A stretch of DNA of 64,000 nucleotides from CAIWHR01 sp963788185 (lineage in GTDB: Bacteria > Pseudomonadota > Gammaproteobacteria > Burkholderiales > Casimicrobiaceae). The first letter of the stretch is position 1. Each line of letters begins with the position of its first letter. The stretch lies in assembly GCA_963788185.1 (NCBI GenBank), contig CAWBGE010000012.1, forward strand, positions 420,137 to 484,136. The letters are read 5' to 3'. The position numbers were made by a program, and so were the translations under genes. This document shows positions 18,098 to 26,339 of the stretch, piece by piece. Below the pieces are notes generated by a model. That model was given only the letters and a program-made list of their open reading frames with translations. It was not told the DNA's origin and ran no database searches.

Positions 18098-19210
18098 ATG
18101 AACCTCTTCGATCCGATCGCGCTGCGCGAACTTGTCCTGCCCAATCGCATTGTCGTTTCGCCGATGTGCCAGTACTCGGCGATCGACGGCTTCGCCACCG
18201 ACTGGCATCTCGCGCACTGGACACAGTTGCTCGAGTCCGGGGTCGGCCTGCTGCTGACCGAAGCGACGGCGGTGAGCCCCGAGGGTCGCATCACGCCGCA
18301 CTGCGTCGGCATCTGGGACGACGCCCGCGCCGAAACCTTTGCCGCGACGCTGCGGCGGGCTCGCGCGCAGATGCCCGGGGTGCCGGTCGGCATCCAGTTC
18401 GCGCACGCCGGTCGCAAGGCGTCGTCGCAGCGGCCCTGGGACGGCGGCAGGCTGCTGGCGCCAGGCGCCGGCGGTTGGGATACCGTGGCGCCGTCGGCGC
18501 TGTCCTACGCGGCCGGCGAGGCGCCGCCGGTTGCACTCGATCTCGCGGCGATGGCGCGCATTCGCGACGATTTCGTCGCGGCGGCGCGACGCGCGGCCGG
18601 CATGGAACTCGATGCGGCCGAGATTCACATGGCCCACGGCTATTTGCTGCACCAGTTCCTGTCGCCGCTCGCCAACCACCGCGACGACGCGTATGGCGGG
18701 CGCCTCGACCACCGGCTCCGTTATCCGCTGGAGGTGTTCGCCGCGGTGCGCGAGGCGTGGCCCGCATCGCGGCCGCTGGGCGTGCGGGTGTCCGCAACCG
18801 ATTGGGCCGAAGGCGGCTGGTCGCTCGATGAAACCATCGTCCTCGCCCACCGGCTCAAGGCCGCCGGCTGCGACTGGATCGACGTGTCGACGGGAGGCTT
18901 GACCCCCGCGCAGCACATCGTTCCCGGACCGGGCTTCCAGGTGCCCTTCGCGCGCTCGATCCGCGAGGCGACCGGGATGACGACGATCACGGTGGGCATG
19001 ATCACCGAGCCGCAGCAGGCCGATGCGATCGTGGCCAACGGCGACGCCGACCTCGTCGCGCTGGGCCGGGCACTGTTGTGGAATCCGCGCTGGCCCTGGC
19101 ACGCGGCGGCCGAGCTTGGCGGCACCGTCGTTGCCCCGCCGCAGTACGTCCGCGGCGCGCCCCGCAACGCCGCCGCCGTGTTCGGGAACATCAGGATGGG
19201 CCAGCGCTAG
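18098..19210 (+). CDS. NADH:flavin oxidoreductase, old yellow enzyme (YqjM/NamA-like)
   Basis: The 370-residue FMN enzyme is a member of the thermophilic-like OYE class that reduces activated C=C bonds with NAD(P)H. Visible landmarks are SPMCQYSA (with the YqjM-type Cys) at about 24-31, GIQFAHAGRKAS near 104, the active-site EIHMAHGYLLHQFLSPLANHRDD near 176 and GRALLWNPRWPWHAA at the C-terminus. It starts 11 bp after metK and is probably co-transcribed, although no link to SAM metabolism is known. The natural substrate is unknown. Confidence 0.9.
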   Translation: MNLFDPIALRELVLPNRIVVSPMCQYSAIDGFATDWHLAHWTQLLESGVGLLLTEATAVSPEGRITPHCVGIWDDARAETFAATLRRARAQMPGVPVGIQFAHAGRKASSQRPWDGGRLLAPGAGGWDTVAPSALSYAAGEAPPVALDLAAMARIRDDFVAAARRAAGMELDAAEIHMAHGYLLHQFLSPLANHRDDAYGGRLDHRLRYPLEVFAAVREAWPASRPLGVRVSATDWAEGGWSLDETIVLAHRLKAAGCDWIDVSTGGLTPAQHIVPGPGFQVPFARSIREATGMTTITVGMITEPQQADAIVANGDADLVALGRALLWNPRWPWHAAAELGGTVVAPPQYVRGAPRNAAAVFGNIRMGQR

Positions 19211-19269
19211 GGATAGCATTTTCGCGGGTCATGCGGAGGCGCCTTAGCCCGGGACGGCGCCGGGTCTGC

Positions 19270-19275
19270 TAGAAT
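19270..19275 (+). promoter_or_regulatory. Probable -10 box (TAGAAT) of the 42-codon gene
   Basis: CTGCTAGAATCCG is almost identical to the box in front of metK. It lies 74 bp before the small gene and would give a 5' leader of about 67 nt. The -35 region is weak. Confidence 0.4.
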
Positions 19276-19348
19276 CCGTCTCCCTTGACATTCAACGCCG
19301 GCGGGCATCCCGCGCCGGAATTTCCCATACGCCGCGAAGGAGAAAACC

Positions 19349-19477
19349 ATGGCCGAACGTTCCCGCACCCGTCGCAACACTCTCGAGCGCCGCTGCCTCA
19401 GCAAGGCCTACAAGCGTCTTTTCGTAGGCGCGCCGAAGGGCATTTTCAAGATGCTCGAGAAAATCAAGAAGGCTTGA
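19349..19477 (+). CDS. Uncharacterised 42-residue basic protein
   Basis: I do not recognise this short gene. The ATG at 19349 has an excellent Shine-Dalgarno (GAAGGAG, spacing 6). The product begins MAERSRTRRNTLERRC and ends GIFKMLEKIKKA. It has 14 Arg/Lys against 3 Glu (net about +11), one Cys (residue 16), no signal peptide and no membrane segment. Both ends could form basic amphipathic helices. It has its own -10-like box upstream and a strong hairpin 38 bp after the stop, so it looks like a monocistronic unit between the OYE gene and the convergent glucokinase. Nucleic-acid or ribosome binding would fit the charge but is only inference. Confidence 0.72.
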   Translation: MAERSRTRRNTLERRCLSKAYKRLFVGAPKGIFKMLEKIKKA

Positions 19478-19514
19478 CGCCTTCCCTGTCCGGCGCCAAG
19501 CCCGGACACTCCCG

Positions 19515-19541
19515 GAAAGGGCCGCTCGATGCGGCCCTTTC
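19515..19541. terminator. Bidirectional hairpin terminator between the small gene and glk
   Basis: GAAAGGGCCGC (19515-19525) and GCGGCCCTTTC (19531-19541) form an 11-bp perfect stem with a 5-nt loop. The A/T ends of the stem provide short U runs on either strand, so it can serve both convergent genes. Confidence 0.75.
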
Positions 19542-19563
19542 GCATGACGCACCCGCGTAACGG

Positions 19564-20571
19564 CTACCCTGATTCTCCGGCGACGGCCATCGCACGGCAG
19601 GCGGCGCCCAGCAGGCCGGGATAGGGATGCAGGATCAACGCTGCCGGAACCTGCGCCATCGTCGCCGTGAAGCGCCCCTTGTTCTCGAACCGGCGACGGA
19701 ACTCCCCCTGTTCAAGCCACGGCGCGAGCGGGACCGGTATGCCGCCGGCCAGGTAGACGCCGTCCCAGGCTCCCAAGCCCAGCACGACGTCGCCGGCAAA
19801 GGCGCCCAGAAGACCGCAGAAGACCTCCACCGCCCGCACGCAACGGGGGTCCGACCGCGCATGCGCGCGTGCGGTGATGGTCTCGGGCGCGACGGATTGC
19901 GCGGGCGAGTCGCCGGCGATTTCGCAGAGGGCGCGGTGAATGTTGGCAAGACCGCTGCCGCACAGCACGCGCTCCCAGGAAACGCGGCCGTAGCGGTGCG
20001 CGACCCGGCCGAGGATCTCGAGTTCCTCCGGCGTCTCCGGGGCGAAACTGCTGTGGCCGCCTTCGGTTTCCAGCACCAGCGGCACACCGTCGCGTAGCAC
20101 CAGCGCCGCCACGCCGAGCCCGGTGCCGGGTCCCACCACGGCAAACGTGCGCTGCCCCGTCGCCCTGCCTGGCGCCATTCCGGGTCCCAGCGGGGACAGG
20201 TCGGCGCCGCCAAGGGCCGGCAGCGCGTGGGCGATCGCGGCGAAATCGTTGATCAGCGTCACCGGCTTCATGCCCAGCGTGCGACGAAGCTCGGCCGCCG
20301 AGAATGCCCAGCGATGGTTGGTGAGCTGCGCCGATTCGCCGTCGGTGGGTCCTGCGACCGCGTATATGGCGCCGGAAGGTCGGGACCCGATTGCGTCGAG
20401 GTAGTGCCGGGTCGCCGCGGAGGGAGTGTCGAAGGCGTCCACAGTCAGCGCACGGATGCTTTCGGGGGCTAGGACTCCCGGCCGCCCGGAGACGGCCAGG
20501 CCAAAGCGGATGTTGGTGCCGCCGACGTCGGCGACGAGCCAGGCGTCGGAGTGCGGGGGCGAAGCGTTCAT
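19564..20571 (-). CDS. glk: Glucokinase Glk
   Basis: The 335-residue enzyme phosphorylates glucose with ATP. It belongs to the proteobacterial Glk family: the phosphate-1 motif DVGGTNIRFGLA is at about 15-26, then GAIYAVAGP, LINDFAAIAHALP, VVGPGTGLGVA and the sugar-binding ETEGGHSSFAP. I used the ATG at 20571 (MNASPPHSDAW); an in-frame extension upstream has no family sequence and would run toward the riboswitch region. It is transcribed away from ahcY. Confidence 0.93.
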   Translation of the reverse strand: MNASPPHSDAWLVADVGGTNIRFGLAVSGRPGVLAPESIRALTVDAFDTPSAATRHYLDAIGSRPSGAIYAVAGPTDGESAQLTNHRWAFSAAELRRTLGMKPVTLINDFAAIAHALPALGGADLSPLGPGMAPGRATGQRTFAVVGPGTGLGVAALVLRDGVPLVLETEGGHSSFAPETPEELEILGRVAHRYGRVSWERVLCGSGLANIHRALCEIAGDSPAQSVAPETITARAHARSDPRCVRAVEVFCGLLGAFAGDVVLGLGAWDGVYLAGGIPVPLAPWLEQGEFRRRFENKGRFTATMAQVPAALILHPYPGLLGAACRAMAVAGESG

Positions 20572-20680
20572 GGCGTTCAAGGCGGGGCAGGCGGCGGGCG
20601 ACAGCGTTCGAACGGCACGAATATACGCCGGCATCCCTGTGCGGCCCACCGCCGCTGGACGGACGCCGCCGGGGATGAGG

Positions 20681-20686
20681 TAGAAT
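20681..20686 (+). promoter_or_regulatory. Probable -10 box (TAGAAT) of the ahcY transcript
   Basis: GGTAGAATCG lies 8 bp before the SAH aptamer, placing a start site near the first aptamer base. TGGACG at 20656-20661 is a poor -35 candidate (19-bp spacing). Confidence 0.5.
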
Positions 20687-20693
20687 CGCATCC

Positions 20694-20769
20694 CCCCGAG
20701 GAGCGTTGCAACAGTTGCGGTCGAGCCGCGATTGCCAGGCTCGGGGTGCCGCTATCCGCAACTGCGCTC
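20694..20769 (+). promoter_or_regulatory. S-adenosylhomocysteine (SAH) riboswitch
   Basis: The sequence matches the SAH aptamer. CCCCGAG (20694-20700) pairs with CTCGGGG (20740-20746) as P1. The conserved GAGCGTTGCAAC (20701-20712) and GCCAGGCTCGG (20734-20744) are present. CAGTTGCGG (20712-20720) can pair with CCGCAACTG (20756-20764), and GAGCG (20701-20705) with CGCTC (20765-20769) as the pseudoknot. SAH binding is known to switch on ahcY, the gene that removes SAH; ahcY starts 86 bp downstream. Confidence 0.92.
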
Positions 20770-20855
20770 GTTGAACCGTGCTCCGCGCACGGGGTGACGA
20801 GGGCATTCCTGCCGTTCCTCCCCGTCCTGCGCGGTCACCAACGATGGAGTGACCG

Positions 20856-22298
20856 ATGAATGCTGTGACCGATACCACCAAGCTTGCCGACTGCAAGGTC
20901 GCCGATTTCTCGCTCGCCGACTGGGGACGCAAGGAAATCCTGATCGCAGAGACCGAAATGCCGGGTCTGATGGCGATCCGCGACGAGTTCTCGCCCGGGC
21001 AGCCGCTGCGCGGCGCGCGCATTGCCGGCTCGCTGCACATGACGATCCAGACCGCGGTGCTGATCGAGACGCTGCAGGCGCTGGGCGCCGAGGTCCGCTG
21101 GGCGTCGTGCAACATCTATTCGACGCAGGACCACGCAGCCGCCGCGATTGCCGTGCGCGGCACGCCGGTGTTCGCCTACAAGGGCGAGACGCTGGACGAA
21201 TACTGGGACTACACGCACCGGATCTTCGAGTGGCACGACGGCCAGGGTGTCAGCATCGGGCCGAACATGATCCTCGACGACGGCGGCGACGCCACCGTCC
21301 TCGTGCACCTGGGTTCGCAGGCGGAGAAAGATCCCGGCTGCATCGCGCACCCGGCGAACGAGGAGGAGACTGCGCTGTTCAAGTCGATCAAAACACGGTT
21401 GGCCAAGGACCCGACGTTCTACTCGCGGGCGAAGGCGGCGGTCAAGGGCGTCACCGAGGAGACGACCACCGGGGTGAAGCGCCTCTACCAGATGCACAAG
21501 GAAGGCCGGCTGGCGTTCCCCGCGATCAACGTCAACGACTCGGTGACCAAGTCGAAGTTCGACAACCTGTACGGCTGCCGCGAATCGCTGGTCGACGGCA
21601 TCAAGCGCGCAACCGACGTGATGATTGCCGGCAAGGTGGCGCTGGTGGCCGGCTACGGCGACGTCGGCAAAGGCTCGGCGCAGGCGCTGCGCGCGCTGTC
21701 GGCGCAGGTCTGGATCACCGAGATCGACCCGATCTGCGCGCTGCAGGCGGCGATGGAAGGCTATCGCGTGGTGACGATGGACTATGCCGCCGACAAGGCC
21801 GACATCTTCGTCACGGCGACCGGCAACATCGACATCATCACCTTCGAGCACATGCAGCGGATGAAGAACAACGCCATCGTGTGCAACATCGGGCACTTCG
21901 ACAACGAGATCGAGGTCGCCGCGCTCAAGGCGTGCAAGTGGGAGAACGTCAAGCCGCAGGTCGATCACGTGATCTTCCCCGACGGCAAGCGGATCATCCT
22001 GCTGGCCGAAGGGCGGCTGGTGAACCTGGGATGCGGCACCGGTCACCCGTCGTACGTGATGAGCTCGTCGTTCGCCAACCAGGTGATGGCGCAGATCGAG
22101 CTCTTCGGCGACGCGCAGACGGGCGGCAAGCGCTATCCCGTAGGCGTCTACGTGCTGCCCAAGCATCTCGACGAGAAAGTCGCGCGGCTGCAGCTCACCA
22201 AGCTGGGCGCGATGCTGACGTCGCTCTCCGACAAGCAGGCACGCTACATCGGCGTCCAGCCGGAGGGTCCGTACAAGCCCGAAGCCTACCGCTACTGA
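20856..22298 (+). CDS. ahcY: Adenosylhomocysteinase (SAH hydrolase)
   Basis: The 480-residue enzyme splits S-adenosylhomocysteine to homocysteine and adenosine, relieving product inhibition of methyltransferases. It shows the substrate-domain stretch HMTIQTAVLIETL, the NAD-binding GYGDVGKGSAQALRALSA near residue 265 and the C-terminal KPEAYRY tail with the NAD-contacting Lys/Tyr. The length of about 480 includes the insert typical of many bacterial forms. The SAH riboswitch controls it, and metF follows 35 bp downstream, so homocysteine remethylation is likely in the same operon. Confidence 0.97.
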   Translation: MNAVTDTTKLADCKVADFSLADWGRKEILIAETEMPGLMAIRDEFSPGQPLRGARIAGSLHMTIQTAVLIETLQALGAEVRWASCNIYSTQDHAAAAIAVRGTPVFAYKGETLDEYWDYTHRIFEWHDGQGVSIGPNMILDDGGDATVLVHLGSQAEKDPGCIAHPANEEETALFKSIKTRLAKDPTFYSRAKAAVKGVTEETTTGVKRLYQMHKEGRLAFPAINVNDSVTKSKFDNLYGCRESLVDGIKRATDVMIAGKVALVAGYGDVGKGSAQALRALSAQVWITEIDPICALQAAMEGYRVVTMDYAADKADIFVTATGNIDIITFEHMQRMKNNAIVCNIGHFDNEIEVAALKACKWENVKPQVDHVIFPDGKRIILLAEGRLVNLGCGTGHPSYVMSSSFANQVMAQIELFGDAQTGGKRYPVGVYVLPKHLDEKVARLQLTKLGAMLTSLSDKQARYIGVQPEGPYKPEAYRY

Positions 22299-22333
22299 TG
22301 CCCGGTCTTCTCGGCACGCTGACCGGAGACGCG

Positions 22334-23221
22334 ATGAAAACACCACCACAGCGCACGTTCAGTGTCGAGTTCTTCCCGCCCAAGACCGACGAAGGGGCGG
22401 CCCGGCTGCGCGCAGTCCGGGTGCAGCTCGCGCCGCTGGCGCCGGCGTTCTTTTCGGTGACCTTCGGCGCCGGGGGCTCGACGCGGGAAGGCACCCTCGC
22501 CACGGTCAAGGAGATTCACGCCGAAGGGCACACCGTCGCACCGCACATCTCGTGCATGGGATCGTCGCGGGACAGCCTCACCGAGCTTCTGGCGACGTAC
22601 CGCGACGCGGGCATCCGGCGCCTGGTCGCCCTGCGCGGCGATCTTCCGTCGGGTGCGGGCGGCAGCTCGGGAGAGTTTCGCTACGCGAACGAGCTCGTCG
22701 AGTTCATCCGGGCGGAAACGGGCGACTGGTTCCATATCGAAGTCGCCGCCTATCCGGAGTTTCACCCGCAGGCGCGCTCCGCGAAGGAGGACCTGGCTGC
22801 GTTCGTGCGCAAAGTGGCGGCCGGCGCGAACTCCGCGATCACGCAGTTCTTCTACAACGCCGACGCGTATCACCGCTTTGTCGCCGATGTGGCGGCGCTC
22901 GGCTGCGACGTGCCCATCGTCCCGGGCATCATGCCGATCACCAATTACTCGCAGCTCAGGGGGTTCTGCGAAAAATCGCGGATCGACATGCCGCGCTGGA
23001 TCGAGGAACGCCTGAAGGGTTTTGGCGACGACCGCGAATCGATCCGCGCGTTCGGCCTCGATGTCGTCACCGAGCTGTGCGCCGGCCTGCTGGCGCGCGG
23101 CGCGCCGGGGCTGCATTTCTATTCGATGAACCAGGCAACGCTGACGGAAGCCATCTGGAGGCGGCTTCATTTGCCCGGCGCGGCGTCTACTTCTTCGCCT
23201 GCCGGGCCGGCGCTTCCTTGA
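22334..23221 (+). CDS. metF: Methylenetetrahydrofolate reductase MetF
   Basis: The 295-residue flavoprotein reduces 5,10-methylene-THF to 5-methyl-THF, the methyl donor for homocysteine. Recognisable segments are FSVEFFPPKTDEG at about 9-21, SVTFGAGGSTREGT near 41, LVALRGDLP near 98, and the region AITQFFYNADAYHRF near 172. The start is an ATG with GGAG 5 bp upstream. Its last 35 bp overlap, tail to tail, the end of the rlpA-like gene on the other strand. No methionine synthase gene is present in the window. Confidence 0.95.
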   Translation: MKTPPQRTFSVEFFPPKTDEGAARLRAVRVQLAPLAPAFFSVTFGAGGSTREGTLATVKEIHAEGHTVAPHISCMGSSRDSLTELLATYRDAGIRRLVALRGDLPSGAGGSSGEFRYANELVEFIRAETGDWFHIEVAAYPEFHPQARSAKEDLAAFVRKVAAGANSAITQFFYNADAYHRFVADVAALGCDVPIVPGIMPITNYSQLRGFCEKSRIDMPRWIEERLKGFGDDRESIRAFGLDVVTELCAGLLARGAPGLHFYSMNQATLTEAIWRRLHLPGAASTSSPAGPALP

Positions 23222-23669
23222 CGACCTCGAGCTTCACCGGCGCAAGTCCCGAGCGGAGCATGCCCAGTTTGGAGGCGGCGGCGCGCGACAGGTCGATGAC
23301 GCGTCCTGCGTGCGTCGGACCGCGATCGTTGATGCGCACGACGACGCTGCGGTTGTTCTTCGTGTTGGTCACCTTGACCAGGGTTCCGAACGGGAGGGTC
23401 GGGTGTGCTGCGGTGAGTTTCGTCTGATCGAACACCTGACCGCTCGCCGTCTTGCGCCCGTCGAGACGATTGGAGTAATAGGCGGCGAGACCTTCCATGC
23501 CGGCGGCGGGCGCAACGGGCGACGCGGCGGGCACGGGCGCCGGAGCGGCGACAGGCGCGGTCGCGGCAGCGGGGTTGGCCGGGGCGGCAGGGGTTTGCGC
23601 GTGGGTCGAGAATGCGAAGGCAAGGCCGAGGACCGCGAGCGCAACCGACAGGGGGGCGCGAAAGGGCAT
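23187..23669 (-). CDS. RlpA-family septal ring lytic transglycosylase-like protein
   Basis: The 160-residue exported protein has a signal peptide (residues 1-24, ending STHAQ), an Ala/Pro-rich linker (25-56) and a double-psi beta-barrel (DPBB) domain. The domain shows GLAAYYSNRLDGRKTASGQVFD, THAGRVIDLSRAAASKLGM and RINDRGP, the last containing the conserved Asp. There is no lipobox and no SPOR domain, so it is a short soluble periplasmic RlpA-like protein, not the canonical lipoprotein. Glycan-cleaving activity is inferred from the family. It is tail-to-tail overlapped with metF. Confidence 0.85.
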   Translation of the reverse strand: MPFRAPLSVALAVLGLAFAFSTHAQTPAAPANPAAATAPVAAPAPVPAASPVAPAAGMEGLAAYYSNRLDGRKTASGQVFDQTKLTAAHPTLPFGTLVKVTNTKNNRSVVVRINDRGPTHAGRVIDLSRAAASKLGMLRSGLAPVKLEVVKEAPARQAKK

Positions 23670-23737
23670 TGTGGGTTCTCCGGAACAGTGGCGGGAAGAA
23701 GGGAACGCGCGCGCCTTTGTCGGCCGCTTGCTGGAAA

Positions 23738-24457
23738 TCAGTTTTTGCCGGGCGTGAACGATACGAGCTCCATGACGGCGCTCTGGCTTCGAATCGCCAT
23801 GGGTCTGGGTCCGTCGCCCCTCTGGAAGTACTGGGCTTCCTTCTCCTCCCGCACGGTGGCCCGCACGGCCGGCGCGTACCACAGCACGTGTGAGGCCTGG
23901 GTGGCATCGCGCCAGAACTCGTCATCGTCCAGGCGCATGCTCACCCGCAGGTGCAGCGCGTCGAAGATGCCCGCCGGCGTCGTAACCTTGCCCCAGCCGT
24001 TGACGCTGACCCAGCGGCTGAACGTCCCGGTTCGCCCGGTCGTCTCGTTGAAGTTGTCGACCCACTCGCGCCACGACTGGCCCGGATGCATCGGAAAGGC
24101 GAAGCGCGTGAGCGGCTTCGTGAAGATGCGCGTCTCGGCGTCGAATACCGCGCCCCGGCGCACGAGGCCGGGCGCGGCCCAGTCCTCGGTCCGGTCGGTA
24201 TTGACACCGGGTCCCTGCTGGGTCACGCGCACGGTGATCCCGCTGGCGCTCATCGCAGTCACCTCGTGGACCTCCTCCCAGACGACGGGATTGCGGAACC
24301 CATCCCTTGCGCTGTAGACCCAGCGATCGCCGACCCGATAGGTGGGTGCTTCCGCCGGCGGCCCTTCACGGTTGAGTTCGGGGCCGGAACACCCGGCAAC
24401 GACAGCGAAACCCAGGAGTGCGGCAACGAACCTGACACTGCACGCGAACTTGAACAT
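23738..24457 (-). CDS. Putative lipoprotein of unknown function
   Basis: The 239-residue product has a lipoprotein signal peptide (FVAALLGFAVVAGC, lipobox VAGC, Cys about residue 24). The mature part is beta-rich: YRVGDRWVYSARDGF and WGKVTTPAGIFDALHLRV resemble the bacterial DUF3108/TapB-like 'parameter' proteins, but I cannot assign the family firmly. There are no catalytic motifs. It sits 68 bp upstream of the rlpA-like gene on the same strand and 92 bp after ilvD. The start has a GGAG-type ribosome site (GAGGAGAAC). Confidence 0.75.
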   Translation of the reverse strand: MFKFACSVRFVAALLGFAVVAGCSGPELNREGPPAEAPTYRVGDRWVYSARDGFRNPVVWEEVHEVTAMSASGITVRVTQQGPGVNTDRTEDWAAPGLVRRGAVFDAETRIFTKPLTRFAFPMHPGQSWREWVDNFNETTGRTGTFSRWVSVNGWGKVTTPAGIFDALHLRVSMRLDDDEFWRDATQASHVLWYAPAVRATVREEKEAQYFQRGDGPRPMAIRSQSAVMELVSFTPGKN

Positions 24458-24549
24458 GGTGTTCTCCTCGTGGATGTGCGTCTGCGGCGGGACGTCCGGC
24501 GCTCGCGACGTCGGGGGTCGACGTTCAGGATGGGACCGCCGCTGCCCGG

Positions 24550-26232
24550 TTACTCGTCGCCATCGGTGATGGCACCCTTGCTCGCCGTGGAGACCTGGCG
24601 GATGTATTTTGCCAGCAGTCCGCGCGTGTAACGGGGCGGCGGCTGCTTCCACGCGGCGCGCCGCCGCGCGAGTTCGGCGTCGCTGACATTGAGCTGGATC
24701 AGCAGCTTGTGCGCATCGATCGTGATCGAGTCGCCTTCGTGCACCAGCGCGATCGTGCCGCCGACATAGGCTTCGGGCGCGACGTGGCCGACGACCATGC
24801 CCCAGGTGCCGCCCGAGAAGCGGCCGTCGGTGATGAGCCCCACGGTTTCGCCCAGGCCCTGGCCGATGAGCGCCGAAGTGGGCGCCAGCATTTCCTGCAT
24901 GCCGGGACCGCCTTTGGGGCCTTCGTAGCGGATCACGACGACGTCGCCGTGGTTGATCCTCTTGGCCATGATCGCGTCCATCACCTCGGGCTCCGAATTG
25001 AAGACGCGCGCGGGACCGGTGATCGACGGGTTCTTGAGGCCGGTGATCTTGGCCACGCAGCCTTCGGTGGCGAGATTGCCGCGGAGGATCGCGAGGTGCC
25101 CCTGCGCGTACATCGGGTTCGACCAGGGACGGATGACTTCCTGGTCGGCGCGCGGCTGGTCGGGGATGTGGGCCAGTTCTTCGGCGATGGTTCGTCCGGT
25201 GATCGTCATGCAGTCGCCGTGCAACAACCCGTGGACGAGCAGCATCTTCAGCACCTGCGGGACGCCGCCGGCGTGGTGAAAATCGACGGCGACGAAACGG
25301 CCCGAAGGCTTCAGGTCGCAAAGTACCGGAACGCGCTGGCGGATGCGCTCGAAATCATCGATCGTCCACTCCACACCGGCCGCCGATGCGATCGCAAGGT
25401 AATGCAGCACCGCGTTGGTCGAGCCCCCGGTCGCCATCACCAGCGAGATCGCGTTCTCGATCGACTGCCGGGTGATGATGTCGCGGGGCTTGAGATCGCG
25501 CTTGATCGCCTCGACCAGCACGCGCGCCGAGTCGGCCGACGAGTCGGCTTTCTCGGCGTCGGGCGAGGCCATCTGCGAGCTGCCCATGAGGCTGATGCCC
25601 AGCGCTTCGAACGACGAACTCATCGTGTTCGCCGTGTACATGCCGCCGCAGGCGCCGACCGTCGGGCAGGCGTTGCGCTCGATGCCGTCGTAATCCTCCT
25701 GCGACATCTTGCCGGCCGTGAACGCACCCACAGCCTCGAACGGCGAGACGATCGTCAGCGCCTGGCCCTTCCAGTGGCCGGGCTTGATGGTCCCGGCGTA
25801 GACGAAGATGCCCGGCACGTTCATCCGCGCCATCGCGATCACGCCGGCCGGCATGTTCTTGTCGCAGCCGCCCGCCACCAGCACGCCGTCCATGCACTGG
25901 CCGTTGACGGAGGTCTCGATGGCATCGGCGATGACTTCACGCGACACCAGCGAGTACTTCATTCCCTCCGTCCCCATGCCGATGCCATCGGTCACCGTCG
26001 GAATGCCGAACACCTGCGGCATTGCGCCGGCGTCCTTCAGCGCCTGCATTGCCCGGTCGACCAGCGGCTGGATGCCGGCGTTGCAGGGATTCATCGTGCT
26101 GTGGCCGTTGGCGACGCCGACGATGGGCTTGTCGAAATCGCCGTCCTTGAAGCCGACCGCGCGCAGCATCGCGCGATTGGGCGAGCGGGCAACGCCCTGG
26201 GTGATGAGTCTGGAGCGGCGGTTGTAGGACAT
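24550..26232 (-). CDS. ilvD: Dihydroxy-acid dehydratase IlvD
   Basis: The 560-residue iron-sulfur enzyme dehydrates 2,3-dihydroxy-isovalerate/methylvalerate in branched-chain amino-acid synthesis. The cluster-ligand motifs are MNPCNAGIQPL, AGGCDKNMPAG and GACGGMYTANTMSSS, and the C-terminal loop GRFSGGTWGMVVGHVAPEA is intact. The 560-residue length fits the shorter, [2Fe-2S]-type subfamily. ATG 26232 is followed by MSYNRRSRLITQG, typical for this group; the frame extends upstream without family sequence. Divergent from lgt by 107 bp. Confidence 0.96.
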   Translation of the reverse strand: MSYNRRSRLITQGVARSPNRAMLRAVGFKDGDFDKPIVGVANGHSTMNPCNAGIQPLVDRAMQALKDAGAMPQVFGIPTVTDGIGMGTEGMKYSLVSREVIADAIETSVNGQCMDGVLVAGGCDKNMPAGVIAMARMNVPGIFVYAGTIKPGHWKGQALTIVSPFEAVGAFTAGKMSQEDYDGIERNACPTVGACGGMYTANTMSSSFEALGISLMGSSQMASPDAEKADSSADSARVLVEAIKRDLKPRDIITRQSIENAISLVMATGGSTNAVLHYLAIASAAGVEWTIDDFERIRQRVPVLCDLKPSGRFVAVDFHHAGGVPQVLKMLLVHGLLHGDCMTITGRTIAEELAHIPDQPRADQEVIRPWSNPMYAQGHLAILRGNLATEGCVAKITGLKNPSITGPARVFNSEPEVMDAIMAKRINHGDVVVIRYEGPKGGPGMQEMLAPTSALIGQGLGETVGLITDGRFSGGTWGMVVGHVAPEAYVGGTIALVHEGDSITIDAHKLLIQLNVSDAELARRRAAWKQPPPRYTRGLLAKYIRQVSTASKGAITDGDE

Positions 26233-26293
26233 GCGGAACTCCTCGTTGGGCGGATGCGGGCAACGCGGCGGCGTCCGGAACGCGCCGGCTGCG

Positions 26294-26299
26294 TATAAT
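26294..26299 (+). promoter_or_regulatory. -10 box (TATAAT) of lgt
   Basis: GCGTATAATCGG is a perfect TATAAT 40 bp before the lgt ATG, in the divergent gap with ilvD. The -35 region is GC-rich and unclear. Confidence 0.55.
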
Positions 26300-26339
26300 C
26301 GGCCACCCATTTTAGCGCAGGCGCCGCAACCCGCATCCG

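Noticed and set aside
19285..19290. Perfect TTGACA in front of the 42-codon gene
   Set aside because: No -10-like hexamer occurs 16-18 bp downstream; the TAGAAT box at 19270 is a better promoter element.
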